Positions 8,162 through 16,542 of a stretch of DNA of 64,000 bases are shown piece by piece. Positions within the stretch are counted from its first letter, which is position 1, and each line of letters opens with the position of its first letter. Under the pieces are notes generated by a model that had not been told where the DNA came from, searched no databases, and saw only the letters and a list, made by a program, of their open reading frames with translations. This stretch comes from a virus. Location: the IMG/VR virus record IMGVR_UViG_3300044998_001357, positions 84,784 to 148,783 of that record, one strand, 5' to 3'. Position numbers and translations under genes: made by a program.

Positions 8162-8352
8162 TGAGTGGTCAAGAACTTCTTCCTCTGGATAAACAGTGGT
8201 GTGTGGTTCGCACCACCGGTGGTCAAATTTATACCGGAACCATCCATGTTCAGGGGGAGCAAATTCTATTGCTGACGCCCGTGAGTCATGTCATGTTCCC
8301 TTGCGAGGCCATCGCCTTTGCCGAGGCGGTCGCATCCCTCGCTCCTGGTTGA
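8161..8352 (+). CDS. Unknown 63-residue beta-rich protein
   Basis: Begins MSGQELLPLDKQWCVVRTTG; the pattern of alternating hydrophobics (QIYTGTIHVQGEQILLLTP) suggests a small beta barrel, perhaps Sm/Hfq-like or SH3-like in topology, but no signature residues are present. The start was chosen because the ATG overlaps the previous stop (TGATG); an upstream in-frame ATG at 8131 lies inside the previous gene. Function unknown. Confidence 0.6.
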   Translation: MSGQELLPLDKQWCVVRTTGGQIYTGTIHVQGEQILLLTPVSHVMFPCEAIAFAEAVASLAPG

Positions 8353-8398
8353 GTGAAACTCATCGGGATACTTTTGGTTGTCTGTTTTAGGAGAAAAC

Positions 8399-8434
8399 AT
8401 GAAGTTAGAACGACTCTCAGGAAGGAGACCGTGA
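8399..8434 (+). other. Possible 11-residue leader ORF
   Basis: AGGAG followed by five spacer bases and ATG opens an 11-codon frame (MKLERLSGRRP) whose TGA overlaps the GTG start of the next gene. The good ribosome site and stop-start overlap suggest translational coupling, but such a short frame may be chance. Confidence 0.25.
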
Positions 8435-8568
8435 ATCGTCCGACCAGGACCAGCAGGTCGTCGACGCCGGCGGTGGTCCTTACCCAGCGATGGGCACTCA
8501 ATCTTGAAGAGATTGACGCGTTTGCAGATAGGCTAAAAAGGTTAATCAAAACAATCGATGTAATATGA
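8431..8568 (+). CDS. Unknown 45-residue protein
   Basis: GTG start at 8431 with AGGAAGGAG immediately upstream gives 45 residues ending ALNLEEIDAFADRLKRLIK, a predicted amphipathic helix. A longer frame from GTG 8353 exists, but its extra residues look non-coding. The stop overlaps the next gene's ATG (ATGA). Function unknown. Confidence 0.5.
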   Translation: MNRPTRTSRSSTPAVVLTQRWALNLEEIDAFADRLKRLIKTIDVI

Positions 8569-9437
8569 AAGTAAAAGCATCAATCTTGATTAGTTCGTAT
8601 AATCGAATTAACCTGTTCAGGCGTACACTCGCGTCCATCGCGCGTTATGGGCCTGGGGTGCCTTTTGAGGTGGTGGTGGTCGATGACGGCTCCTCCGAGG
8701 ATATCCTAGGTCTTTTGTCCGAATTTTCCTCGCGGTTCTGGTGGAAACTAGTTCGGTTTGACGCCCGGGTCTTTGAGCAGACGACCGGATTAACAAAGTT
8801 TCACAACAACCCCTGTGTGACCAATAACATCGCCTTTCGTCATGCTGAGGGCGACTGGCTCTTCCAGCAGGGCAACGAAGTGATTGCCCAGCCTGGGGCT
8901 TACGACAAGCTGATTGCCGACATTCCCAACGGCCCTTACTGGATGGTGATGTCGACCACTTACGACATCCCTAAGAGTGTGGTGGACCATCTGGGTCCGT
9001 ATGGGGAAAATATCACCCGGGGGCTGGTGGCTTACCTAGAACGCTTTCCGTTGCAGTCGGCGAGTTACCGCAGCGACGTGACCAACTATCTGAGCCTAGC
9101 CTCACGAGAGCTCTGGCAGGAACTGGGGGGTTACGACGAGCGATACTACGGCGGGATTAGTGCCGAGGACTCAGACTTTGTTCGCCGGGCACGGGCTATT
9201 CCGGGATTCACCCAAATCATCAGCACCGCCACCTCGTTGCATCAGTATCACCAGGGCAAAACCTGTTACTACGACCCACCGGCCGACATCATCACTCCGG
9301 AGCGCTGGGAGGAAGGGGTACGTCTCAATCACGCCATTTACCACCAGTGGGACGGCACGCCGCGCAACCCACAGGACTGGCCAATGGGGTTTTTTGGGGT
9401 GAGTCAAGTGATTACCAATCGTTCGGAGGTGCGATGA
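8565..9437 (+). CDS. Family 2 glycosyltransferase
   Basis: A 290-residue GT-A enzyme. It opens ASILISSYNRINLFRRTLAS and VVVVDDGSSED, the family 2 nucleotide-binding pattern. The metal site region reads GDWLFQQGNEVI, with N rather than the usual second D, so the metal motif is atypical. The catalytic region GGYDERYYGGISAEDSDFVRR contains the ED pair typical of the family (as in polypeptide and chondroitin-type transferases). ATGA overlaps couple it to genes on both sides. Confidence 0.85.
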   Translation: MKVKASILISSYNRINLFRRTLASIARYGPGVPFEVVVVDDGSSEDILGLLSEFSSRFWWKLVRFDARVFEQTTGLTKFHNNPCVTNNIAFRHAEGDWLFQQGNEVIAQPGAYDKLIADIPNGPYWMVMSTTYDIPKSVVDHLGPYGENITRGLVAYLERFPLQSASYRSDVTNYLSLASRELWQELGGYDERYYGGISAEDSDFVRRARAIPGFTQIISTATSLHQYHQGKTCYYDPPADIITPERWEEGVRLNHAIYHQWDGTPRNPQDWPMGFFGVSQVITNRSEVR

Positions 9438-10327
9438 AACGGATTCTAGTGACCGGTGCGACCGGGTTTTTAGGTCGGCACCTGATGCAGCTGTTGCGAC
9501 GGGAACATTGTCTGTTGGTAGGGATGTCTCGCCACCGCAACGCCACGGGCCGGAGCGATATCGAATCTCTGGATATCACCAGCCCGATGGATGTACGTAA
9601 CCTGCTTTATTCCTTCCTGCCGGATGTTATTTTTCATCTGGCGGGCAACCCTCTGGTCAAGGAAAGTGGTCCGGAGGTGATGCGAGTCAACACTCTGGGG
9701 ACCAACCATCTGCTGGAGTACGCCCCCAAAGGCTGCCGGTTTGTCCTGGCCTCCAGCGCCACGGTTTATGGCGCACACGCTAGCGGTCTTCTGGCCCACG
9801 AGGGCTTTCCCTGCGCGGCGACCTCCACCTATGCCGCCAGCAAAATCGCAGCGGAGAGCCTAGTGGACGCCTATACCTTCACCGGTCGGGTTCGGGGTAT
9901 CTCGCTGCGCTACGTCGCCAATGTCGGTCCTGGGGCCACCCACGGATTGTTACGCGATATCGTTCGCAAGCTTCGTGAGGATAGCAAAAGCCTGGAACTC
10001 CTGGGGGATGCACCCGGCTCGACAAAGCCGTTTATTCACGTTGCCGATACTGCGAGGGCCACGCGGTATTTTGGGCTTGATTGTGATTATATTGGTCATG
10101 TGAACATTTCTAATTCCGATTCGCTGAGCGTTCTGGAAGTCGCAACCATGGCGATAGATGCTCTTGGTATCCACAAGCCCATCGTCTGGAGTGGACAGGA
10201 TTCTCTTTGGCCGGGCGATATAAAGACCGTTCGTATTTCTCCCCGTAAGATGCAGGGGTTGGGTTTTGAGTTGACTTATAACACCTCGGTCAAGGCCGTG
10301 AAAAAAGCGCTGGAAGAAATGGAGTAG
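9434..10327 (+). CDS. NAD(P)-dependent sugar epimerase/reductase (extended SDR)
   Basis: A 297-residue extended SDR acting on nucleotide sugars. Rossmann loop TGATGFLG is at residues 8-15; the catalytic set is LASSATVYG (Ser/Thr) and STYAASK (Tyr and Lys of YxxxK). FHLAGNPLVKESGPEVMRVN is the usual fourth-strand region. The size and order resemble GDP-4-keto-6-deoxymannose reductase (Rmd) and GDP-heptose reductases. The start is ATG 9434, overlapping the previous stop; an upstream start at 9347 would sit inside the transferase. It probably reduces or epimerises the keto-sugar made by the dehydratase at 56710. Confidence 0.85.
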   Translation: MKRILVTGATGFLGRHLMQLLRREHCLLVGMSRHRNATGRSDIESLDITSPMDVRNLLYSFLPDVIFHLAGNPLVKESGPEVMRVNTLGTNHLLEYAPKGCRFVLASSATVYGAHASGLLAHEGFPCAATSTYAASKIAAESLVDAYTFTGRVRGISLRYVANVGPGATHGLLRDIVRKLREDSKSLELLGDAPGSTKPFIHVADTARATRYFGLDCDYIGHVNISNSDSLSVLEVATMAIDALGIHKPIVWSGQDSLWPGDIKTVRISPRKMQGLGFELTYNTSVKAVKKALEEME

Positions 10328-10329
10328 GG

Positions 10330-11283
10330 ATGATGGCACAAAAAACCATTGTGGTGACGGGCTGTGCGGGTTACATCGGCAGCGTGCTGACCGAGTTGTT
10401 GCTACGCGAACGCTACCGCGTTATTGGGATAGATAATTTTTTCCATAGAGCCCAGCAGATTCAAAGCGTACTGCCTTTTCTCAATCATGCGGCCTACCGC
10501 TTTGTTTGTGGGGATGTTCGCGACAAGAACGACCTGCTGCGTTTTCTCATTGGTGCCGATGCGGTGGTGCCGCTGGCGGCGCTGGTGGGAGCGCCTTTGT
10601 GCGAAGAGCATCCCTTGACCACACACGAGGTGAATTTTGACGCCATCAGGGACATGATGAATCTGCTGGGGTCCGGCGTTCGTGTGATTTACCCCAACAC
10701 GAATTCCGGCTATGGCAAGATGGGTGAGCGTCCCTGTCTGGAAACAGACGAGATGCGGCCCCTATCGCTCTACGCACAAAGCAAGTGCGATGCCGAAAAG
10801 GTGGTTCTGGACCATCCCAATGCGGTGGTCTTCCGGCTCGCGACCGTCTTTGGCATCAGCGCGCGCATGCGTTTTGACCTTCTGGTTAATGACCTGGTTT
10901 CCCAGCTGGTCCTGAAGCGCAAGGTCCGTCTCTACCAGCCGCACTTCCGGCGAAACTACGTGGGTATTCGCGATGTCGCGCGAGCCATTCTCTGGGCGAT
11001 TGAAGGGGAGCAAAAAGGGGTGTTCAACCTGGGACACCCTGAGGTCAATCTCACCAAACTTGAACTAGCCCGGCGGATTTGCGACCTACTGCAGCTAAAC
11101 CCCGCCAAGACCATCGAATTGGTCGAGGGCGAGGACCACGACAAACGCGACTATTTTGTTTCCAATGAGAAAATTCTCCAGGCGGGCTTCCGGTTCGAAC
11201 ACACCCTAGAACAGGGAATTATCGAGGTGGCCGAACTGGTCCGGCTCGCCCCCGAGCTTGTCCGGCAGTGCCGTAATCACTAA
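10330..11283 (+). CDS. NAD(P)-dependent epimerase/dehydratase
   Basis: A 317-residue extended SDR. It begins with VTGCAGYIGSVL (Rossmann glycine loop); VPLAALVGAPLCEEHP follows strand four; IYPNTNSGYG carries the small polar catalytic residue, and SLYAQSKCDAE is an intact YxxxK. A C-terminal half with RRNYVGIRDVARAI and GVFNLGHPEVNLTK is normal for UDP- or GDP-sugar epimerases. Two bases after the preceding gene's stop. Substrate not determinable; it acts with the two other SDRs of this block. Confidence 0.85.
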   Translation: MMAQKTIVVTGCAGYIGSVLTELLLRERYRVIGIDNFFHRAQQIQSVLPFLNHAAYRFVCGDVRDKNDLLRFLIGADAVVPLAALVGAPLCEEHPLTTHEVNFDAIRDMMNLLGSGVRVIYPNTNSGYGKMGERPCLETDEMRPLSLYAQSKCDAEKVVLDHPNAVVFRLATVFGISARMRFDLLVNDLVSQLVLKRKVRLYQPHFRRNYVGIRDVARAILWAIEGEQKGVFNLGHPEVNLTKLELARRICDLLQLNPAKTIELVEGEDHDKRDYFVSNEKILQAGFRFEHTLEQGIIEVAELVRLAPELVRQCRNH

Positions 11284-11350
11284 AGGGCAGACCGATGGAC
11301 GACCCGGCTGGTGTCAATGATTATTGTTCGTAAGAAGGGGAGTGTATCCT

Positions 11351-12346
11351 ATGATTATTACCCGTACACCTTTTCGTGTGTCGCTTCTGGGCGGCGGAAC
11401 AGACTATCCCGTCTGGGTGCGCAAACATGGCGGAGTTGTTCTTGGTGGAGCAATCAATAAGTATTCGTATATTACGGCTCGCCACCTACCGCCATTTCAT
11501 GACTATCGCCACCGTGTGGTTTACCGTGAAACGGAAACCGTTGGCGCATTAAGCGATTTACGCAACAGGACCATCAAGGAATCGATTGAGATTCTGGGTT
11601 GGCCCGATAGCAAGGGGCTGGAAATTTCCCATTTGGGCGACTTGCCGGGTCGTTCGGGCACAGGCAGCAGTTCGACCTTTGTGGTTGGTCTTCTGCATGC
11701 GATATCGGCGTTGCAGGGCAAATTCCTTTCTCAGGACGAACTGGCCTCCCTGGCGATTCGCGTGGAGCAGGAGCGACTGAAGGAAACGGTGGGGTATCAG
11801 GACCAGACCTTCGCTGCTCATGGTGGCTTGAATCTGATTCGGTTTTTGCCCGATGGAACGGTTCACGTCAATCCTCTGGGACTGGAACCAGAGCATGTGC
11901 GCGAGCTTGAATCGCACCTATTGCTCTTTTTTACCCGGATGACACGGACCTCCAGTCATGTCGCCAAAAGCTACGCGGGTAGCCTTCTTGATTTTTCCAA
12001 GGAGCAATTTACCCTCATGAAACTGGCCGAGGATGGGGTCCGGAGTATTCTGGCTCGCGACTGGGAACAGCTGGGTCGAGCTATCGACCAGTCCTGGCGT
12101 ATCAAGTCGTCGTTAAGCAGCCAGGTCAGTGGTATGCCCATCGACCACGCCTACGCCGCTGCCCAACTGGCGGGTGCCTGGGGTGGAAAGCTGACCGGTG
12201 CTGGGGGCGGTGGCTGCATGCTACTGGTCGCACCCCCGGAAAAACAGCAGGCCATTCGTTCGCTCTTGTCGGGATGGGTCCATATTCCCTTTTCGTTTGA
12301 GCAGGCCGGTTCGCGAGTTGTTTTTGCGGAGAAATCCAATGTCTAA
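11351..12346 (+). CDS. GHMP kinase, heptose-7-phosphate kinase-like
   Basis: A 331-residue GHMP-superfamily sugar kinase closest in look to D-glycero-D-manno-heptose 7-phosphate kinase (HddA) and L-fucokinase domains. Motif 1 is ITRTPFRVSLLGGGTDYP, the phosphate loop (motif 2) is GRSGTGSSSTFVVGLL, and motif 3 is KLTGAGGGGCMLL. ATG 11351 is preceded by AAGGGGAG; the TTG at 11324 is less likely. HddA makes the 1,7-bisphosphate in the route to GDP-heptose, so with the nucleotidyltransferase at 5733 and the dehydratase at 56710 it suggests a GDP-(deoxy)heptose pathway. Overlaps the next gene by 8 bases. Confidence 0.8.
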   Translation: MIITRTPFRVSLLGGGTDYPVWVRKHGGVVLGGAINKYSYITARHLPPFHDYRHRVVYRETETVGALSDLRNRTIKESIEILGWPDSKGLEISHLGDLPGRSGTGSSSTFVVGLLHAISALQGKFLSQDELASLAIRVEQERLKETVGYQDQTFAAHGGLNLIRFLPDGTVHVNPLGLEPEHVRELESHLLLFFTRMTRTSSHVAKSYAGSLLDFSKEQFTLMKLAEDGVRSILARDWEQLGRAIDQSWRIKSSLSSQVSGMPIDHAYAAAQLAGAWGGKLTGAGGGGCMLLVAPPEKQQAIRSLLSGWVHIPFSFEQAGSRVVFAEKSNV

Positions 12347-13355
12347 ACAAACGGTTCTGGTCACGGGCGGTAGCGGCTTTCTGGGCCGCCATGTGGTTCA
12401 AAAACTGCGAGAAAACCCCGACCTTCGGGTGGCCGCAATTGGCCAGACCTCACGGATTGAAAAGGGTATCTCGGTGATTGGTTGCGACCTGACCAATCCT
12501 GGTGAGGTCGACCGGCTCTTTCGGGTTCTTTCTCCTGGGTACGTCTACCATCTGGCGGGGTACAACGGTGGCATCGAGTTTAACCGTCTGAATCCGGCAC
12601 GTATTTTCCATGACAACACCTTGATGGCATTGAACATCCTGGAGGCATGCAAAAACCACAAGGTAACCAAGCTTCTAAGCGTGGTTGCTAGCTGTGCTTA
12701 TCCATCATTAACGTTAAACATTGATGGAGAATTGGTCGAAAGAGAATTCTTGTTTCAAAACAACTTTTTGGATGGTGAGCCTCACCCCAGCGTGGCCTGC
12801 CATGCCTACGCTAAGCGCAATCTGTACCTCGCCTCGCGGTTTTACCGTGAGCAACACAACCTTAACGCTATTTGCGTCTGCCCGACCACCCTGTATGGTC
12901 CCGGGGATAGCTTTGACCCCCAGCGGACCAAGGTGATGGCGGCGCTAGTCAAACGCTTTGTGGATGCGGCGGACGAGGGGCTGCCCTCGGTGACCTGCTG
13001 GGGGACAGGAAACGCCTGGCGTGAGTTTCTTTATGTCGCCGACGCGGCGGATTGTCTGGTGTATGCCATGGACCATTACAATCACCCTGAGCTCTTGAAT
13101 CTGGGAACCGGTCAGGAACTTCTCCTTAAATCGCTTGTCCGTCTCGTTGCCCGGATTGCCGGCTTTAGCGGCGAGATTTACTGGGACCACGAAAAGCCCA
13201 CCGGGCAGATACGTAAGTGCCTGGTGTCGAACGTATTCGCCAACCGGGCATTCCTGCCGCTTGAGCAAGGAATCGAAAAAACTGTCGCCTATTATCGAAA
13301 CTACAAGCTCGGACATGAACGAGCCGCCAACGAATCTCTTGATGGGAGCTTGTGA
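12339..13355 (+). CDS. GDP-L-fucose synthase-like SDR with altered active site
   Basis: A 338-residue extended SDR resembling GDP-fucose synthase: VTGGSGFLGRHVV is the cofactor loop, YNGGIEFNRLNPARIFHDN and KLLSVVASCAYP match family regions with the SxC catalytic positions. Where the family has YAxxK, the sequence reads CHAYAKRN, so the lysine is kept but the catalytic Tyr position is His. The enzyme may use another residue or have a changed role. The rest (CPTTLYGPGDSFD, WREFLYVADAAD) is intact. Start ATG 12339 overlaps the kinase stop. Confidence 0.8.
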   Translation: MSKQTVLVTGGSGFLGRHVVQKLRENPDLRVAAIGQTSRIEKGISVIGCDLTNPGEVDRLFRVLSPGYVYHLAGYNGGIEFNRLNPARIFHDNTLMALNILEACKNHKVTKLLSVVASCAYPSLTLNIDGELVEREFLFQNNFLDGEPHPSVACHAYAKRNLYLASRFYREQHNLNAICVCPTTLYGPGDSFDPQRTKVMAALVKRFVDAADEGLPSVTCWGTGNAWREFLYVADAADCLVYAMDHYNHPELLNLGTGQELLLKSLVRLVARIAGFSGEIYWDHEKPTGQIRKCLVSNVFANRAFLPLEQGIEKTVAYYRNYKLGHERAANESLDGSL

Positions 13356-13813
13356 TGAAATTGGGTGTGGCTGTCGACAATCTTGGGGCGAGTCAATTAA
13401 ACTACCTTTTTATCAATCAGGTAAACAAATACCTTGAAAACAATATTCATGATGTAATTGCATTTTATGAAGATGCCTGTAGACCGTGTATGTTGATGCG
13501 ATTTGCCGCGATTCCCCTGGTGGAGGCATGGAGCTTTAACGGCACCATCATTTCCACCTCACTTTCTACCACCCAGAAGCTCCTGCGTCTACCGGGTGTA
13601 CGCCGCCGGTTATTCATGGTGTGGGATTTGGAGTGGCTTCGTGAGCCGCGACCTTTTGAATACCTGAACTCCATTTACCGAGCTTTGGGTATTGAGCTTC
13701 TCTGCCGAACCCCGGAACACCAGAAGATTCTCTCGGATATCTTCCAAAAGCCGGTGAGCGTGGTCGGAGATTTCGACCTAAACCTGATTTTGGCGGTGAT
13801 TAGCAATGAGTGA
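13355..13813 (+). CDS. Unknown protein of sugar block, minimal GT-B-like
   Basis: A 152-residue protein with alternating strand-helix pattern: MKLGVAVDNLGASQLNYLFI, then GTIISTSLSTTQKLLRLP, RLFMVWDLEWLR, and LLCRTPEHQKILSDIF. The layout resembles half of a GT-B transferase, the acceptor domain without the nucleotide-sugar domain. Start ATG overlaps the previous stop (TGATG). It may be an accessory to a neighbouring transferase; no family recognised with certainty. Confidence 0.5.
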   Translation: MKLGVAVDNLGASQLNYLFINQVNKYLENNIHDVIAFYEDACRPCMLMRFAAIPLVEAWSFNGTIISTSLSTTQKLLRLPGVRRRLFMVWDLEWLREPRPFEYLNSIYRALGIELLCRTPEHQKILSDIFQKPVSVVGDFDLNLILAVISNE

Positions 13814-14579
13814 TTTTTTGTTTAATGTTGATGGATATTATTACCTACAGGAGTTTTATGTCAACAGGCAGTATTCAACATACGAAATAGCTAAAGAAAA
13901 TAATACGTATGCAAATAAGGTTCGCCGCGCCTTAATTTACCATCGTATTCCGTTGCGAAACTACAAGGAATCTCAAAAAGCCGCCCAGGAAGCGGGTAGA
14001 TACCACCACCCCACCCAGGGGCGGGAGCGAACTACGGAAGAAAAACGTCGCATTAGTCAGGGTCAGATACGCGCATGGATGAATCTCTCCGAAGAGCAAC
14101 GCGAACGTCGCCGGGAATTTGCCCGACAGCAATGGCTTTCGATGTCTCAGGAGCAACGAACGCGGTTTCGAGAGGAGGCCAAGAAGGCAATTAGCCTGGC
14201 TAGCATGGAAGGCTCGCGGCTGGAGCGGCAACTGGTCGAGTTTCTACGCGCTCATAAGCAATCCGTTCAGCACCGCTGTCTGGTCGCGGGCAAACCGGTT
14301 GAAATCCTGTTGGCCCACAGTAAAGTGGTTATCGAAGTGGACGGACCGGCCTACCACTACCCCATCTGGGGTGAGGACTTGATGATAAAAAACCAGGAGC
14401 GGGTTCGAGGTCAAAACGAGCTTCTGGTAGCCTTGGGATTTTTGGTGATTCGGTTGCAACAATTTGGTCGCTATCGAGAGAGTCAGAAAAAGCGAGCATT
14501 TGAGCATATTATGAATATTCTTTCTTCTCGCGGCAATCATCAGGGTGTTATTCTGCTTGATATTGGAGTAAGTTTATGA
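13806..14579 (+). CDS. Homing-type nuclease, Vsr/DUF559-like with NUMOD-like repeats
   Basis: A 257-residue protein. Residues 20-50 look like a DNA-binding helix-turn-helix (STYEIAKENNTYANKVRRAL). Residues 70-140 contain lysine/arginine-rich repeats (TTEEKRRISQGQIRAWMNL, LSEEQRERRREFARQQW, MSQEQRTRFREEAKKA) similar to NUMOD3-type modules of phage homing endonucleases. Residues 145-240 form a PD-(D/E)xK core: GKPVEILLAHSKVVIEVDG then RVRGQNELLVALGFLVIRL, as in very-short-patch repair and DUF559 nucleases. It could be a free-standing homing endonuclease. The ATG overlaps the previous gene by 8 bases; its TGA overlaps the next ATG. Confidence 0.7.
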   Translation: MSDFLFNVDGYYYLQEFYVNRQYSTYEIAKENNTYANKVRRALIYHRIPLRNYKESQKAAQEAGRYHHPTQGRERTTEEKRRISQGQIRAWMNLSEEQRERRREFARQQWLSMSQEQRTRFREEAKKAISLASMEGSRLERQLVEFLRAHKQSVQHRCLVAGKPVEILLAHSKVVIEVDGPAYHYPIWGEDLMIKNQERVRGQNELLVALGFLVIRLQQFGRYRESQKKRAFEHIMNILSSRGNHQGVILLDIGVSL

Positions 14580-15352
14580 CAAAGCGAATAATGGAAGAGT
14601 TGTCCAATCTCGAGGATGCTATCTTGGGGGTGGATGATTTATCACTGGATAAGTCTATTGATGAGCCCACCATGACTTCGCCCGAGTGGTCAGAGTTTGT
14701 AATGCGTCAGTTTACGGAGAACGAGCTTGACGCGGAAGGCAGGCCGCTGGTTCATGGACTGAGGCGCGTGGTTCGGCTTCTTCTGGGGCCTATCCTGGAA
14801 TCCCGGGCGCGGGTGGTTCAGGCTCCGTCGCTAATACCGAGTATTGAGAAGGTCGGTATACTCCAACCGGCGGTGGTTGAACACACGGTCCGCATCTTGA
14901 TGACCCGACTGGAGCAGGGGTTGTCCGAGGCCTACCCGGTCGAATTTTGTGAGGCGGCGGACTGCTACTTTGGCAACGTCGGCGATATTGAGTTCGCACG
15001 CTATCAAACTGCCATGGCCTCAACCCGGGCCGAAAGCCGCGCCCTTCGCAAGGCGCTGCAAATCAACACCATCGCCTCGGAAGAAAAATCGGTCCTGCCT
15101 TCCTGCGAGGCCGGCCTTACGGGAATGATTTCGCCTGAACAGGTGAACTTCCTCACCGTCTTGTGCTCCCGGCTTGATATCAATGTTATGAAATATATCA
15201 ACTCTGGGAAAACCAAGTATGACGCCGTGGAAAAGATTCCCTATGGCGTTGCTGCCTTGATGGTCGAGCATCTGTCTAAATATCAGAACAACCCCTCTAC
15301 TATCCCCAGTGAATTTAAGGGGTATGTAAAGGGGTGGAGGAACAATAATTAA
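14576..15352 (+). CDS. Possible single-strand annealing/recombination protein
   Basis: A 258-residue protein with no firm domain match. The stretch ASTRAESRALRKALQI is a pattern seen in phage single-strand annealing proteins and their relatives, and the C-terminal part MISPEQVNFLTVLCSRLDI resembles small helical modules attached to them. The following gene is a zinc-ribbon protein that often accompanies such annealing proteins, which is the main reason for the suggestion. Coupled to the nuclease gene by ATGA. Confidence 0.4.
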   Translation: MTKRIMEELSNLEDAILGVDDLSLDKSIDEPTMTSPEWSEFVMRQFTENELDAEGRPLVHGLRRVVRLLLGPILESRARVVQAPSLIPSIEKVGILQPAVVEHTVRILMTRLEQGLSEAYPVEFCEAADCYFGNVGDIEFARYQTAMASTRAESRALRKALQINTIASEEKSVLPSCEAGLTGMISPEQVNFLTVLCSRLDINVMKYINSGKTKYDAVEKIPYGVAALMVEHLSKYQNNPSTIPSEFKGYVKGWRNNN

Positions 15353-15371
15353 CTCTATCTAAAGGTTTGGT

Positions 15372-15812
15372 ATGAAAGCACAAGTAAAGGTTGGTCCCGG
15401 TCTCATTATCGAAGTCGAGGCTGGTAAACAAAAAGATTTGTACAAGCTGATTGCTTCGGCCCACGAGGTATTTGGCGAAAAGTGTTGCGGTTTGTGTGGC
15501 AGCGAGAACATCGTGCCGGTCTGGCGTACAGTGAGCGTTGCGCGTGGCAAGAAGATGGAAACCTTTGAGTTCCCTGAGTGGCACTGTAATGGCGTCCTCG
15601 AAAACAAGGAGCGTTGTGGAGCCCGACTGTCGCTGGGAACCATCAACGACGATTCGGGCACTCTCTTTCCTCAGCGGCGACTGGTCTTCGAACCCAAGGA
15701 TGTGAAACGCACCCACGGTCGACCGGCGACCAAGGAAGAAAAAGAGAAGGGAATCAACGGCGAGTACGGCCGTCATCGAGGATGGACCCGCTTCAAGGGC
15801 AAGGACGAATAA
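15372..15812 (+). CDS. Zinc-ribbon protein, annealing-protein partner type
   Basis: A 146-residue protein. CCGLCGSENIVPVWRTV holds one Cys pair and EWHCNGVLENKERCGARLSL the other, forming a zinc ribbon across residues 35-95. It ends in HRGWTRFKGKDE, like the GWYKY tail I associate with phage zinc-ribbon proteins beside annealing proteins. An N-terminal beta region (AQVKVGPGLIIEVEAG) precedes it. Last plus-strand gene before the convergent terminator at 15831. Confidence 0.65.
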   Translation: MKAQVKVGPGLIIEVEAGKQKDLYKLIASAHEVFGEKCCGLCGSENIVPVWRTVSVARGKKMETFEFPEWHCNGVLENKERCGARLSLGTINDDSGTLFPQRRLVFEPKDVKRTHGRPATKEEKEKGINGEYGRHRGWTRFKGKDE

Positions 15813-15830
15813 GCCTGGGTGCAACAAAGA

Positions 15831-15857
15831 CCGCAGTACTAAAACTTAGTACTGCGG
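15831..15857. terminator. Perfect hairpin between convergent genes
   Basis: CCGCAGTACTAA (15831-15842), loop AAC, then TTAGTACTGCGG (15846-15857): a perfect 12-bp stem lying between the stop codons of two convergent genes. There is no long U-tract on either strand, but the position and strength fit a bidirectional terminator. Confidence 0.75.
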
Positions 15858-15866
15858 CAAGCTAGC

Positions 15867-16499
15867 TTACTGATACTCGATTTCGACCCATAGCCCGTAC
15901 TGCTGTTTGCTGCCGATGCTGTCGGGACTCGCGCTAATTGCGCAATACCAGTCGTGTTGGGTATCCGGACGGGTCGAGTTATTTCCGTTGCCCGCAAACA
16001 AGCCCGACACCCCCGGACTGGGAGCCAGAGGAACCACCACGCCCGAACCCCCGGGAGTCCACCAGGTGCTGTCACCCGAACCATTGGCCACCTGATTGAT
16101 GTCGGGGTGGATAATCTGGGCCACCCGGGTGGTTACTCCAGAAGGGGAACGATTCTCATTGACGCGGTCGTAGGCCCGGAGCCGCGCGGTGGGAACGCGA
16201 ATGGGAGTGTTGGAGACGACCCGAAGATTCAGCGTTGCCTGGTGGTTGGGGATTGCCCGCAGCGCTACTCCGGAACCGGTCTGACCCAAAATACCCGAAC
16301 CGATGTTCAGAAATTTGACGTTGTTCACCTCGGGGCCATGAGTTGTCCCATTGCTGTTGGTGATAAAGGTTCGTCCCTGATACTCACCCACCCGAACCGA
16401 GGCACCAAACCCCGCGTCACCGTAAAAGCCCAGACCCGAACCCGCGAGGTCGGCAATCTGAAACCCCTGTCCTGCCAAAAACTGGATTGCTACCGGCAT
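15867..16499 (-). CDS. Virion structural protein (tail appendage type)
   Basis: A 210-residue Gly/Ser/Asn/Thr-rich protein of predicted beta structure: ADLAGSGLGFYGDAGFGASV, VNNVKFLNIGSGILGQTGSG, and HDWYCAISASPDSIGSKQQY. This composition is typical of phage baseplate or fibre proteins. It follows the 1,004-residue tip protein on the same strand by 43 bases and is the last gene before the convergent terminator. Function as a tail-tip appendage is inferred from position and composition. Confidence 0.55.
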   Translation of the reverse strand: MPVAIQFLAGQGFQIADLAGSGLGFYGDAGFGASVRVGEYQGRTFITNSNGTTHGPEVNNVKFLNIGSGILGQTGSGVALRAIPNHQATLNLRVVSNTPIRVPTARLRAYDRVNENRSPSGVTTRVAQIIHPDINQVANGSGDSTWWTPGGSGVVVPLAPSPGVSGLFAGNGNNSTRPDTQHDWYCAISASPDSIGSKQQYGLWVEIEYQ

Positions 16500-16542
16500 G
16501 ATTTTTCTCCGCTCGTTAAGGACTCATACCCCATGCTCATAC

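Noticed and set aside
9347-9434. Longer start for the SDR at 9434
   Set aside because: The extra 29 residues overlap the glycosyltransferase and do not look like protein; ATG 9434 gives the normal SDR start and an ATGA overlap.
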